Below, one piece after another: positions 24,648-32,771 of a stretch of DNA of 37,461 bases. Where the stretch lies: NCBI GenBank assembly GCA_002863125.1, contig PKEB01000027.1, forward strand, positions 1 through 37,461, read 5' to 3'. Every line of letters begins with the position of its first letter. Positions within the stretch are counted from its first letter, which is position 1. Origin of the DNA: Flavobacteriales bacterium. GTDB taxonomy: Bacteria; Bacteroidota; Bacteroidia; Flavobacteriales_D; Sanyastnellaceae. A program made the translations under genes and the position numbers. Below the pieces are notes generated by a model that did no database searches, was not told the DNA's origin, and worked only from the letters and a program-made list of their open reading frames with translations.

Positions 24648-25367
24648 ATGACCTTTCCCCCCTGCGTCCGACTATTCGGACTGCTTCTCGGACTCCTAAG
24701 TTGCGTGCACGGCGCGGCTCAGTTCGTGGTGGAACGCAGCCCATGGCTCGACGGAGAGGCCGTAACGGAAGAGCCGGTGCACCAGAAGTGGGCGGTGGCC
24801 GACCAATCCACTGCCCAACTCATTCGAGCGGAACTTACTGTGGAGGGACTGAATCCCCGCAAGCCCGTGCGGTTGCGTGTCGATGAGGACACCACCATGA
24901 AATTGGCCCCCTACCGCCGGTATAGTCGGTTGTGCGTCGAGCCCGATTTCATGCTTTATGCAGACTACATCTTCGCCGATCCGAACATCCAGACGGATAC
25001 GCTGCTCCTCGAACCCCTAGCCATTGGATTGGAAACAGCCCTGCCAGCCATTGAATTCATGCCCGGCACCGAAGACCTGTATTTCACATCTGTGCCGGCC
25101 TTGGAAGCGTTGCGCGGATTCATTGAGGTCAACCCAACCGTATCGGTGGCGATTATCGGACACGAAGGGGAAGGCACGACTGAACAGCACCGCACTAGCC
25201 GGAATCGGGCGCGAGCGGTGTTTGAATACCTCGTGTCTTCAGGGATCAAGGCGAACCGCTTATCCGTCGAGGGCCGCGGTTCAGAACAGCGCCTGTACCC
25301 AAAGCCGGCAACTCCAGAAGAGGCGGAAGCCAACCGGCGCATCAGCATTCGAGTTACCAATTACTGA
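24648..25367 (+). CDS. OmpA-like C-terminal domain protein with atypical ligand site
   Basis: A 239-residue protein with a signal peptide (about residues 1-24, ending HGAA/Q). Residues 25-130 are a beta-rich region that I do not recognise. Residues about 134-239 form an OmpA/MotB-type domain: IEFMPGTEDLYFTSV, VAIIGHEGEG, RNRARAVFEYLVSSGIKANR and EANRRISIRV. The Arg of the peptidoglycan-binding pair is kept (RARA), but the Asp that normally follows His-Thr is replaced by Gly in GHEGEG. Weaker or altered peptidoglycan binding is possible. It starts 12 bases after the small CxxC gene. Confidence 0.85.
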   Translation: MTFPPCVRLFGLLLGLLSCVHGAAQFVVERSPWLDGEAVTEEPVHQKWAVADQSTAQLIRAELTVEGLNPRKPVRLRVDEDTTMKLAPYRRYSRLCVEPDFMLYADYIFADPNIQTDTLLLEPLAIGLETALPAIEFMPGTEDLYFTSVPALEALRGFIEVNPTVSVAIIGHEGEGTTEQHRTSRNRARAVFEYLVSSGIKANRLSVEGRGSEQRLYPKPATPEEAEANRRISIRVTNY

Positions 25368-25396
25368 TAAAGCGTTCGCAGACAGGCGCTTTGGGT

Positions 25397-25404
25397 TAAT
25401 TTTG
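25397..25404 (+). promoter_or_regulatory. Putative -7 promoter box of the tolC-type gene
   Basis: TAATTTTG matches TAnnTTTG and lies three bases before the ATG at 25408. Transcription would begin at or near the start codon. It separates the OmpA-like gene from the efflux genes by a 40-base gap. Confidence 0.55.
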
Positions 25405-25407
25405 TCC

Positions 25408-26868
25408 ATGCGCAAATTGAAACCTGCCATTCCACTTATCGGAGCCTTGGTGCTCGGATTCATGGCCCTTGTCCCTTTGCAAACTGCTGCACAGGAAGCC
25501 TGGTCCCTTCAACGCTGCTTGGATCATGCTTTTGAACACAACATCCAGATTCAACTCGGTGAACTGGGCGAGACCAGCGCAGCCATCGGCACGCAAACTG
25601 CAAAAGGTGCCTTTCTCCCGAACCTCGATGGAAACCTCTCCCACGGGTACAACTTCGGTCGAACCATTGACCCGTTCACCAACCAATTCGTGGAATCATC
25701 CGCCATTCGATCCAATAGTTTTGGCCTGAGCACCGGCATGGTGTTGTTCAACGGCTTTCAGAACCACCTGAACCTGCGCCGGGCCAAGTTGGCCCAGGAA
25801 TCGGCAGCAGCCCAACGGGAAATCGCAGAGAACAACGTCGTCCTCACCATTGCTGGAGCCTTCCTGAACGTATTATTCCAAGAAGAATTCGAGCGGGTAG
25901 CCGAATACAACCGCCAAGCGACAGCGCGTCAAGTGGACCGCATGCGGAGCATGGTTGCCGCCGGGGCAGCTGCCGAATTTGACCTCTACGATGTCGAAGC
26001 CCAATTGGCTGCAGACGAGGCGAACATCGTAAGCACCAAGAATGCCTTGGGATTGGCCAAGTTGAACTTGGTCCAGCTGCTTCAACTGCCCGCTTCAGAA
26101 GCCGATGGTTTCGAATTGATTCGGCCTTCAGACGAAGACCTTCAACGCACGGATCTGCCCTCCTCACCCGCGGCGGCCGTGGCCTATGCCCTGGGCTCCT
26201 TCCCCGAAATTCGGCAAGCGGAGTTGCAGGTTGAAGACGCCTTCATCGGGTTGGATATCGCAAAAGCCAACCGCTACCCCCGGCTGTTCGCGAGCTACAA
26301 CATCGGCACCGGCTACTCAGGTGCCTCCCGCAGCATTGACGGAGCGCCCTCAACGGAGGAATTTGTGCTGGCAGTGGTAGTGGACGACAGCACGTCGTAC
26401 GATCTCATTGCTCAACAAGAAGTCTACAACTTCATCACGACGCCGTTTGACGATCAGCTCAGCCAGAACTTCAACCAGAGCGTGTTCTTCTCCATGAACA
26501 TCCCCATCTTCAACAACTTCAGCGTGAAGTCCTCCATCGAACAAGCCGAAGTTTCTGCGCTCAGTGCCCAATACCAACTCGAACAGACGAAGCAGACGTT
26601 GACCACCAGCATCGAATCGGCCTGGGCCGATGCGCGTGCAGCCTCCGAACAGGCCGTGGCCCAAGAGGCTGCCTTGGTTGCGGCAGAGCGCGCCTTCCTG
26701 AATACCGAAAAACGCTACGAAGCAGGAGCGTCAACCGCCATTGACTATGCTGACGCCCGCACCCTGTTTGACAACGCCCGCGTCAACGCCCTTCGCGCCA
26801 AATACGATCTGGCTTTCAAAAGCCGCATCCTCGATTTTTACATGGGCAAAGCCATGACCTTCCGATAA
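25408..26868 (+). CDS. TolC-family outer-membrane efflux protein
   Basis: A 486-residue protein with a signal peptide (residues 1 to about 28, ending TAAQ) and the two-fold repeated helical-hairpin/strand pattern of outer-membrane efflux proteins. WSLQRCLDHAFEHNIQI is the usual N-terminal start, and DLYDVEAQLAADEANIV and AGASTAIDYADARTLFDNAR correspond to the conserved helix parts of the two halves. It would form the exit duct for a tripartite exporter together with the HlyD-type adaptor ten bases downstream. The ATG at 25408 is chosen because it gives a clean signal peptide; the frame is open for 384 bases upstream but overlaps the OmpA-like gene. Confidence 0.92.
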   Translation: MRKLKPAIPLIGALVLGFMALVPLQTAAQEAWSLQRCLDHAFEHNIQIQLGELGETSAAIGTQTAKGAFLPNLDGNLSHGYNFGRTIDPFTNQFVESSAIRSNSFGLSTGMVLFNGFQNHLNLRRAKLAQESAAAQREIAENNVVLTIAGAFLNVLFQEEFERVAEYNRQATARQVDRMRSMVAAGAAAEFDLYDVEAQLAADEANIVSTKNALGLAKLNLVQLLQLPASEADGFELIRPSDEDLQRTDLPSSPAAAVAYALGSFPEIRQAELQVEDAFIGLDIAKANRYPRLFASYNIGTGYSGASRSIDGAPSTEEFVLAVVVDDSTSYDLIAQQEVYNFITTPFDDQLSQNFNQSVFFSMNIPIFNNFSVKSSIEQAEVSALSAQYQLEQTKQTLTTSIESAWADARAASEQAVAQEAALVAAERAFLNTEKRYEAGASTAIDYADARTLFDNARVNALRAKYDLAFKSRILDFYMGKAMTFR

Positions 26869-26877
26869 CCCCTTGCC

Positions 26878-28167
26878 ATGAAATTCACGAAAAAATTCTG
26901 GATCATCAGCGTCGTTGCCATTGTGGTGCTCGGCATCGCTGGCAAGTGGTACGGCGGTCGGGAAACCCTAGACGAAGTGGATGTGAAGCAGGCTGCCGTT
27001 CGAGACATTGTCGAGCGCGTTTCGGCCTCGGGCAAAATTCAGCCGGAAACCGAAGTGAACATCACCGCCGAAGTGAGCGGTCAAATCCTCGCCTTGCCCG
27101 TAAAGGAGGGCGACCGGGTCGAAAAAGGCGACTTGCTCGTCCAGATCAACCCCGATTTGTATGAGGCGGCGCTGAACCGGGCGCAAGCCGCGGCCAACAG
27201 TGCCCGGTCCAACCTCGCATCCGCCAAAGCCCAGCACGCCCAAGCCAACGCCCAGTTTTTCGCCGCTGAAAAGAACTGGCAGCGCACCCAACAATTGTTT
27301 CGCGACAAGGTGGTTTCGCAAGCGGATTACGATGCCGGCGAAGCCAACTTCATCAGCGCCGAAGCGACCCTGACCGCTGCTTCGGAATCCATACGCAGCG
27401 CGGAGTTTGCCATTTCTAGTGCTGAGGCCTCGGTGCAAGAGGCCCGGGACAACCTGAGCCGTACCACCCTGCTCGCCCCCCAGTCCGGCACGGTCACAGC
27501 CTTGGTCAAGGAGGTCGGTGAAAGCGTGCAAGGGAATGGATTCACTGCGGGTGAGGTCGTCATGAAGGTCTCCGATCTATCCATCATGGAAGTGGATGTC
27601 GAGGTAAACGAGAGCGACATCGTCCGCGTCGGCATGAACGACGAGGCGGAAGTGGAAGTAGATGCGTACCTGGACGAATCGTTCATGGGCTCGGTCACCG
27701 AAATCGGCAACACGGCATTGAATGCGGGGCTCAACGGGTTCGCCATGGACCAGGTGACGAATTTTTCCGTGAAGGTGCGGCTACAACCAGAGAGCTATGC
27801 CGAGCTGCTCACCACCTTGGAAGATGCCTCCTCGCCGTTCCGGCCGGGGATGAGCGCCAAAGTGGACGTGCTCACCCGGAGCGCCGACGCCGTGGTATCG
27901 GTGCCCATTCAATCGGTCACCACGCGCGAATCAGAAACGGACGAGGAAGAGGATGAGCTGGGGGTGTTTGTGTTGGAGCCAAGCGGCGAGGTACGTTGGC
28001 AACGGGTGGAAACCGGCATCCAAGACAACCGCTACATCGAAATCAAATCGGGACTTGACACCACGCTCACTGTCGTGACTGGACCGTATCAAAGCGTTTC
28101 CCGCACGCTGGACGACGGTGATGCGGTCGAAATCAAAGCCACTGAAGAAGCGGAAGAGGACCAATGA
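26878..28167 (+). CDS. HlyD/MacA-type periplasmic adaptor subunit
   Basis: A 429-residue membrane-fusion protein. An N-terminal anchor (residues 6-25) precedes the lipoyl-type half-motif VSGQILALPVKEGDRVEKGDLL, split across residues 61-86, a long Ala/Gln-rich coiled coil (about 95-200), the second lipoyl half (LLAPQSGTVTALVKEVGE), and a beta-barrel region. It ends with a Glu-rich tail. It should link an inner-membrane pump to the upstream TolC-type protein. The gene that follows is tsaB, overlapping by four bases, and not the MacB-type permease or ATPase commonly found in this position, so the pump must be encoded elsewhere. Confidence 0.9.
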   Translation: MKFTKKFWIISVVAIVVLGIAGKWYGGRETLDEVDVKQAAVRDIVERVSASGKIQPETEVNITAEVSGQILALPVKEGDRVEKGDLLVQINPDLYEAALNRAQAAANSARSNLASAKAQHAQANAQFFAAEKNWQRTQQLFRDKVVSQADYDAGEANFISAEATLTAASESIRSAEFAISSAEASVQEARDNLSRTTLLAPQSGTVTALVKEVGESVQGNGFTAGEVVMKVSDLSIMEVDVEVNESDIVRVGMNDEAEVEVDAYLDESFMGSVTEIGNTALNAGLNGFAMDQVTNFSVKVRLQPESYAELLTTLEDASSPFRPGMSAKVDVLTRSADAVVSVPIQSVTTRESETDEEEDELGVFVLEPSGEVRWQRVETGIQDNRYIEIKSGLDTTLTVVTGPYQSVSRTLDDGDAVEIKATEEAEEDQ

Positions 28168-28904
28168 GCGCGCGGATTTTAGCCCTTGAAACTTCGACCC
28201 TGTCGTGCTCTGTGGCGCTTTTTGACGGCGGTGCCTGCGTGCATTCCGAACAGCGATGCGAGGAACAGCATGTGCACGCCTCCAACCTGCTCCCCATGAT
28301 CGATGCCGCGCTGAAAGCAGTGGGGTGGCAAGCCTCAGACTTGGCATCAGTTGCGGTCTGCGCTGGGCCCGGGAGTTACACGGGGTTGCGTATTGGCACC
28401 TCTACTGCCAAAGGCATTTGCCACGCCCATGGCATTCCCCTCATCGCCATCAATAGCTTGGAAATTCAGGCCTACCATACAGTGGCCAATGGGCCCCTCG
28501 AAGCGGGTACAACGGTAATTGCTGTGATGGACGCACGTCGGGATGAAGTGTACACGCAAACGTTCCGCTGGTCCGGTGAGCGTTTCGACGCCTTGAATGA
28601 GACGCGGGCACTGGTCATCGAATCCCGGACCGACGTGGATGTGCTCTTCCCCCACGCCACCGGTGATGCCATCGTCGTGGGCGATGCCGCTGACAAAACA
28701 GAGCGCTTGCTCGCGGGTACGGGCATCACTTGGCAATTCACCTCAGTCCATCCGACCGCCGAATGCGCGCGCATTCCTGCGCTCGACGCTTGGGCCAACC
28801 AGCGCTTCGAAGACGTTGCGTACTTCACCCCGGCCTACCTGAAGGACTTCCAAGCTGGCCAACCCAAAGACCCGCTCGGGTTACGCAAATCCGCACCAGC
28901 ATGA
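28164..28904 (+). CDS. tsaB: tRNA threonylcarbamoyladenosine biosynthesis protein TsaB
   Basis: A 246-residue ASKHA-fold protein that pairs with TsaD and TsaE to make t6A at position 37 of ANN-decoding tRNAs. The N-terminal ILALETSTLSCSVAL, the LLPMIDAAL segment, and the signature VCAGPGSYTGLRIGTSTAKG are diagnostic. MDARRDEVYTQ is also conserved. The start overlaps the adaptor gene and the stop overlaps the next gene, both by ATGA. Confidence 0.96.
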   Translation: MSARILALETSTLSCSVALFDGGACVHSEQRCEEQHVHASNLLPMIDAALKAVGWQASDLASVAVCAGPGSYTGLRIGTSTAKGICHAHGIPLIAINSLEIQAYHTVANGPLEAGTTVIAVMDARRDEVYTQTFRWSGERFDALNETRALVIESRTDVDVLFPHATGDAIVVGDAADKTERLLAGTGITWQFTSVHPTAECARIPALDAWANQRFEDVAYFTPAYLKDFQAGQPKDPLGLRKSAPA

Positions 28905-29335
28905 CCTTCAACGCCTCCTTTCGCAATGCAGCCATCGCCCTTGGCGCCCTCGTGCTTTTGCAGGCGCGGTGCAACGATCCGCAGCAATTCATCCCGTACG
29001 TCCCGGTGGATTTCTCGGTCAATGTCAACCTACCGGCCTACATCGACCTGTCGGTGCCCAGCGGCCACGTGCTCGTCAGCGGAGGTTCGCAAGGAATCAT
29101 CCTGTACCGCTACACCCTCGACCAATTCGTCGCCCTCGACCGGCACAGCACATATGACATCCCGGCCAATTGCCAGGTCGAAGTGGCTGAAGACGGCCTG
29201 CTCATCACCGACCCGTGCAGCAATTCTGAATGGCTCATCATCGACGGTTCGGTCGTCTCGGGGGATGCCGTGTACCCGCTACATCGGTATTCGACGCAGT
29301 GGAACGACCCGGTGTTGCGCGTTTTCAATCAGTAG
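28901..29335 (+). CDS. Degenerate Rieske-like secreted protein, function unknown
   Basis: A 144-residue protein starting at the ATGA overlap with tsaB. The N-terminus has a hydrophobic export signal ending near Cys, but the lipobox is poor (LQARC). The strand pattern FSVNVNLPAYIDLSVP, GIILYRY, LIIDGSVVSGDAVYPLHRY resembles the Rieske-like family found in Bacteroidota, in which the DGxxxxGPAxxPL end of the Rieske domain is still visible. The cluster-binding motifs are lost: the first has no Cys-x-His (DRHSTYD), the second reads DPCSNSEW instead of CPCHGSEF. So it should not bind a 2Fe-2S cluster. It meets the minus-strand exosortase-partner gene tail to tail with an 11-base overlap. Confidence 0.65.
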   Translation: MTFNASFRNAAIALGALVLLQARCNDPQQFIPYVPVDFSVNVNLPAYIDLSVPSGHVLVSGGSQGIILYRYTLDQFVALDRHSTYDIPANCQVEVAEDGLLITDPCSNSEWLIIDGSVVSGDAVYPLHRYSTQWNDPVLRVFNQ

Positions 29336-29888
29336 ACTCGTCGATTCGCATCCGTTCAAAGAGGGACGGCACCAATACGATCAGCAACGAAGGCAAGGGC
29401 GACTGCAAGAAAGCCAAGAACTCATGGGCTACGCTGTAGCCCGTCTTTCCAGGTACTAAAGCCAAAAACGCCGCCATAATGGTTCCGGCAATGGCATACA
29501 TGACAATGAGCCACGGCCACCGTTCGAAATGCCCGGTCGTCCGGAGAAAAAGGGCGTCCAGCGCAAAAAACACCAAGAGGATGCCGATGCTCAACGCCCA
29601 TTTCATGCGCGCCAACTGCGGCAGCGAATACCGGTGAAACCCATTCCACGTGCGCTCCATGACGTAGTAATGAATCCGCTTGGGCTGCGGGTTGACATCA
29701 AACCATTTTTCACGCAACTCAGCGGACATTTCCGCCACGCCCGGGTTTTCCTGGAGCACGTGGACGTAGTGGTTCAATTGAACCTTGGCCCGTTCCTGGT
29801 AGAAGCCAAACACCAGCATGCCTGCGAGCACCACGATCCACAATGGCCGACGGCGGGGAAGGATGGGTTTGTGCGTAGGAGCGGTCAT
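29325..29888 (-). CDS. Exosortase-associated integral membrane protein
   Basis: A 187-residue protein with an N-terminal membrane segment (about 15-30), a polar region of about 70 residues (ERAKVQLNHYVHVLQENPG and onward), and three hydrophobic segments in the second half. Its start overlaps the exosortase stop by four bases. Bacteroidota exosortases are commonly encoded next to a small partner membrane protein, as in the XrtF- and XrtX-type systems, and position, topology and size fit this role. I cannot name the subtype from sequence alone. Its 3' end overlaps the Rieske-like gene by 11 bases. Confidence 0.65.
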   Translation of the reverse strand: MTAPTHKPILPRRRPLWIVVLAGMLVFGFYQERAKVQLNHYVHVLQENPGVAEMSAELREKWFDVNPQPKRIHYYVMERTWNGFHRYSLPQLARMKWALSIGILLVFFALDALFLRTTGHFERWPWLIVMYAIAGTIMAAFLALVPGKTGYSVAHEFLAFLQSPLPSLLIVLVPSLFERMRIDESTD

Positions 29889-30466
29889 GCAACTGGCGAT
29901 TCAGGGCGCTTCAAACCAAACCCGGCACCAACCGCATACCCATACCAAAGTGCGAAAATGATACTGTACACAAAGACGGTAAAGGTGTAGTCGTGATTGA
30001 ACTTGAGGGCTTCTTCACCAAAATACAATTGAATCATCAAGAGACTGATGATGCGCAAAATGTTCGCCGCATGGATGGTGGCAATGCCCGCCGGGATGTA
30101 CCACAGCTTTCGCAACCAGCGACCGGGAAAAGACAGAATGAAAATGGCGAAAAGCGCGAAAAGTATCACCCCATCGCATGCATGTCCTACCAGGACGCCT
30201 TGGGCTCCGTGGATGCCCACGCGGTATCTGAATTCACCGTCATTTTCCTGATAGAACGCCAGCGGCTCATAACCAAGAACATCCACCACCGACTCGGTGA
30301 CCACAATGAGGTTCTGGGTGATGTGCTCGTCTAGCAAGGTAGCGGGTTTGAGGTAGGTCTCGTAGGCTAGGTGCCAAACGATGTACCCCCCGAAACCCAG
30401 GACCAGAAAACGGAAAACGTCCGGTTGAGACCGGACGAATTCGCGCAATTTCTGTATCCAATCCAT
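29885..30466 (-). CDS. Exosortase-family transpeptidase (archaeo-/exosortase fold)
   Basis: A 193-residue polytopic membrane protein with about five to six helices. The exosortase catalytic triad is visible: Cys97 in GHACDGVILFALF, Arg138 in AANILRIISL and His158 in KFNHDYTF. The FILSFPGRW and WYIPAGIA segments are also typical. These enzymes cut C-terminal sorting tails of exported proteins in the inner membrane, often for attachment to surface glycans. It lies seven bases after the ahcY stop and overlaps the partner gene. In Flavobacteriales the usual class is XrtF; the motif before the Cys (GHACDG rather than GCNG) may mean another class such as XrtX. No PEP-CTERM-like target is evident in this window. 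Confidence 0.85.
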   Translation of the reverse strand: MDWIQKLREFVRSQPDVFRFLVLGFGGYIVWHLAYETYLKPATLLDEHITQNLIVVTESVVDVLGYEPLAFYQENDGEFRYRVGIHGAQGVLVGHACDGVILFALFAIFILSFPGRWLRKLWYIPAGIATIHAANILRIISLLMIQLYFGEEALKFNHDYTFTVFVYSIIFALWYGYAVGAGFGLKRPESPVA

Positions 30467-30473
30467 CGTGGGA

Positions 30474-31793
30474 TCAATAGCGGTAGAGATCGGATTTGAA
30501 CGGACCGTTGACAGGAACGCCGATGTAGTCGGCTTGTTCTTGCGTCAGCGTTTCCAGCTCGACGTTGATCTTGTCCAAGTGCAAGCGTGCCACCTCTTCG
30601 TCCAAGTGCTTAGGCAGGGTGATTACCTCGTTCTTATAGGCCGCTGCATTCTTCCACAGCTCCAACTGAGCGATGGTCTGATTGGTGAAGGAGTTCGACA
30701 TGACGAAGCTGGGGTGGCCTGTCGCGCAGCCCAAATTCACCAAGCGGCCTTCAGCCAACAAGATGATGTCATGGCCGTTGACATTGTACAAATCAACCTG
30801 CGGCTTAATGGTGTCTTTGGTGTCGCCGTGGTTGGCATTCAACCAGGCGACGTCGATTTCGTTGTCGAAGTGCCCAATGTTGCACACGATGGCTTTGTCT
30901 TTCATCGCTTCGAAGTGTTCTCCGCGGATGATGTCCTTGTTGCCCGTTGCCGTACAGATGATGTCGGACTCGACAACCACATCGGCCATGCGCTTCACTT
31001 CGTAGCCATCCATGGCCGCCTGCAGTGCGCAGATGGGGTCGATTTCGGTCACAATCACTCGGCAACCGGCATTGCGCAGGGATTCTGCGGTACCCTTGCC
31101 GACGTCGCCGTATCCAGCGACAACCGCCACCTTACCGGCCATCATCACGTCGGTAGCCCGGCGGATGGCGTCCACTGCGGACTCGCGGCACCCGTACTTG
31201 TTGTCAAACTTGGACTTGGTCACGGAGTCGTTGACGTTGATCGCCGGCATCGGCAGCGTGCCAGCCTTCATGCGGTCGTACAAGCGAAGCACTCCCGTGG
31301 TGGTCTCCTCGGATAAGCCCTTGATGCCATCGGCGAGCTGCGGGAACTCGTCCAACACCATGTTGGTCAGATCCCCTCCGTCGTCCAAAATCAAGTTCAA
31401 TGGCTTGCGCTCCTCGCCAAAGAACAGCGTCTGGCGAATGCACCAGTCAAATTCGTCTTCGTTCATGCCCTTCCAAGCGTAGACTGGGATGCCGGCTGCG
31501 GCAATGGCTGCCGCGGCGTGGTCTTGCGTTGAGAAGATGTTGCATGAGGACCAAGTCACGTCCGCGCCGAGCTCCACGAGGGTCTCGATCAAAACGGCCG
31601 TTTGAATGGTCATGTGGAGGCAACCAGCGATTCGGGCACCCTTCAGCGGCTTGTCCTCCCCGTACTTGGCGCGCAGCGCCATCAATCCCGGCATTTCGGC
31701 TTCCGCCAAACGGATTTCCTTCCGGCCCCATTCAGCAAGGCTGATGTCCTTTACTTTGTAGGGCAAGTATTCTGTCGTCATTACTGTACTCAT
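30474..31793 (-). CDS. ahcY: Adenosylhomocysteinase
   Basis: A 439-residue cytoplasmic enzyme that splits S-adenosylhomocysteine to adenosine and homocysteine and so relieves inhibition of methyltransferases. The substrate segment [17 protein letters not shown] (residues 56-72), the Asp/Glu/Lys pocket, the NAD-binding AGYGDVGKG (226-234) and the C-terminal [10 protein letters not shown] with its cofactor-contacting Lys and Tyr are all present. The start at 31793 is used; an internal Met at 31781 ([10 protein letters not shown]) is as likely. Two perfect -7-like boxes lie upstream on the minus strand. The exosortase gene follows after seven bases, so it may be transcribed from the ahcY promoter. 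Confidence 0.97.
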   Translation of the reverse strand: MSTVMTTEYLPYKVKDISLAEWGRKEIRLAEAEMPGLMALRAKYGEDKPLKGARIAGCLHMTIQTAVLIETLVELGADVTWSSCNIFSTQDHAAAAIAAAGIPVYAWKGMNEDEFDWCIRQTLFFGEERKPLNLILDDGGDLTNMVLDEFPQLADGIKGLSEETTTGVLRLYDRMKAGTLPMPAINVNDSVTKSKFDNKYGCRESAVDAIRRATDVMMAGKVAVVAGYGDVGKGTAESLRNAGCRVIVTEIDPICALQAAMDGYEVKRMADVVVESDIICTATGNKDIIRGEHFEAMKDKAIVCNIGHFDNEIDVAWLNANHGDTKDTIKPQVDLYNVNGHDIILLAEGRLVNLGCATGHPSFVMSNSFTNQTIAQLELWKNAAAYKNEVITLPKHLDEEVARLHLDKINVELETLTQEQADYIGVPVNGPFKSDLYRY

Positions 31794-31812
31794 ACTTCGT
31801 TGTATTCGAGTG

Positions 31813-31841
31813 CAAAACTAGTACAAACAAAATTACCCTTG
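31813..31841. promoter_or_regulatory. Divergent promoter region of ahcY (-) and the PPTase gene (+)
   Basis: On the minus strand TAGTTTTG (31820-31813) and TAATTTTG (31835-31828) both match TAnnTTTG. The first lies 19 bases before the ahcY ATG. On the plus strand TACCCTTG (31834-31841), one mismatch, lies 20 bases before the PPTase ATG and overlaps the second minus box by two bases. Use of one promoter may block the other. Confidence 0.5.
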
Positions 31842-31861
31842 CACCCCCTGAATGCACGCCA

Positions 31862-32515
31862 ATGGCCGATTTCACAGTGATTTTCAAAAGTTTGGCACCG
31901 CTGGCAACGGCGGGATTCAGCACGTGCAATGAGGCGGTCATCGCAGAATGGGCTGCGGCACAGGCTCGGTTTCCCCATAGAGATGTCGCCGCCTTGCCCC
32001 CCGCTCGGCAGCTCGAGCATTGGTGCGTTGATCAGGCCTTTCACGCCATCGGCCATCCAGGTCTGCGTATTGCACACAACGCCGAAGGCAAACCGAAAGC
32101 CATTGATCGGCCTGAAATTCACGTGAGCATCGCCCACCACAACACGGCAGACGGTTGCTGGGCAGCGGTTGCCTGCAGCGATAGCGCCATCGGCATCGAT
32201 GTGGAGGCCGAGCGGGACCAGTTGCAGCGGATTGCCCCGCGCTTCTTGAGCGAATCGGAGCGAACTGCGTTGGGCACAGCGCCTGCCGAATTGGCTGCTG
32301 CATGGGCGATCAAGGAATGCATGTTCAAAGCGTTTGGACCGGCGCTGGATTTCCGAGCGGATTTGGAAGTGGCTTGGTGCGGGATGGAATCCGCTGAGGC
32401 GTCGGGCGTTGCGGGGCACGTTCGAGGCCGCGAGGGTCGATACCGTTTGGCTCAGTTGCGGATGGCTGGTGCTCATGCCCCGGTCTGGGTAGCGCTCGGC
32501 CCCGTTCGGGATTGA
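31862..32515 (+). CDS. 4'-phosphopantetheinyl transferase superfamily protein (Sfp type)
   Basis: A 217-residue protein that should transfer phosphopantetheine from CoA to a serine on an acyl or peptidyl carrier protein. The two Mg/CoA-binding motifs are IGIDVE (residues 110-115) and WAIKECMFK (148-156), and the SIAHHN segment (89-94) is the substrate-side loop. The two-half length and the N-terminal half with weak similarity match the Sfp/EntD class rather than AcpS of about 125 residues. It is divergent from ahcY and ends at a bidirectional terminator facing rpmH. A carrier protein partner is not visible. Confidence 0.9.
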   Translation: MADFTVIFKSLAPLATAGFSTCNEAVIAEWAAAQARFPHRDVAALPPARQLEHWCVDQAFHAIGHPGLRIAHNAEGKPKAIDRPEIHVSIAHHNTADGCWAAVACSDSAIGIDVEAERDQLQRIAPRFLSESERTALGTAPAELAAAWAIKECMFKAFGPALDFRADLEVAWCGMESAEASGVAGHVRGREGRYRLAQLRMAGAHAPVWVALGPVRD

Positions 32516-32522
32516 TGGGCAC

Positions 32523-32550
32523 AAAAAAAAGGAGCTGGTCGGCTCCTTTT
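32523..32550. terminator. Bidirectional rho-independent terminator between PPTase (+) and rpmH (-)
   Basis: AAAAGGAGC (32527-32535) and GCTCCTTTT (32542-32550) form a 9-base-pair stem with a 6-base loop. On the plus strand TTTT closes the stem; on the minus strand the stem is followed by more T (complement of the A run 32523-32530). A second small hairpin, CTCCGC/GCGGAG (32560-32574), lies between it and the rpmH stop. Confidence 0.88.
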
Positions 32551-32587
32551 CTATGGGGTCTCCGCTCAGCGGAGTGAAATGCATTGC

Positions 32588-32755
32588 TTATCGCTCGATG
32601 CCTTTGTGGCGTCGCTCCGAACTTACGCTCAACTTCTTGCGGCCTTTCGCTCGGCGTGAGCTCAAGACGTTGCGTCCGTTGGCAGAAGACATGCGCTTGC
32701 GGAAACCGTGCTTGTTTCGTCGCTTGCGTACTGAAGGTTGAAATGTCCTTTTCAT
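32588..32755 (-). CDS. rpmH: 50S ribosomal protein L34
   Basis: A 55-residue very basic protein. It starts [18 protein letters not shown], then [13 protein letters not shown] and [13 protein letters not shown], the textbook L34 sequence, and ends GIER before TAA (32588-32590). L34 is a small protein of the large ribosomal subunit that binds 23S rRNA. The gene stands alone, without rnpA, yidC or dnaA, and with yidD about 28 kb away. It is followed by the shared terminator. Confidence 0.97.
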   Translation of the reverse strand: MKRTFQPSVRKRRNKHGFRKRMSSANGRNVLSSRRAKGRKKLSVSSERRHKGIER

Positions 32756-32771
32756 GGCTTATCACATTGTA

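Noticed and set aside
25024-25407. N-terminal extension of the TolC-type protein by 128 codons
   Set aside because: It overlaps the OmpA-like gene in another frame; the signal peptide starts at 25408.
28730-28900. N-terminal extension of the Rieske-like protein by 57 codons
   Set aside because: It overlaps tsaB out of frame; the ATGA overlap at 28901 and the export signal mark the start.
30468-31316. Plus-strand 282-codon frame opposite ahcY
   Set aside because: Antisense shadow of ahcY with no family likeness.
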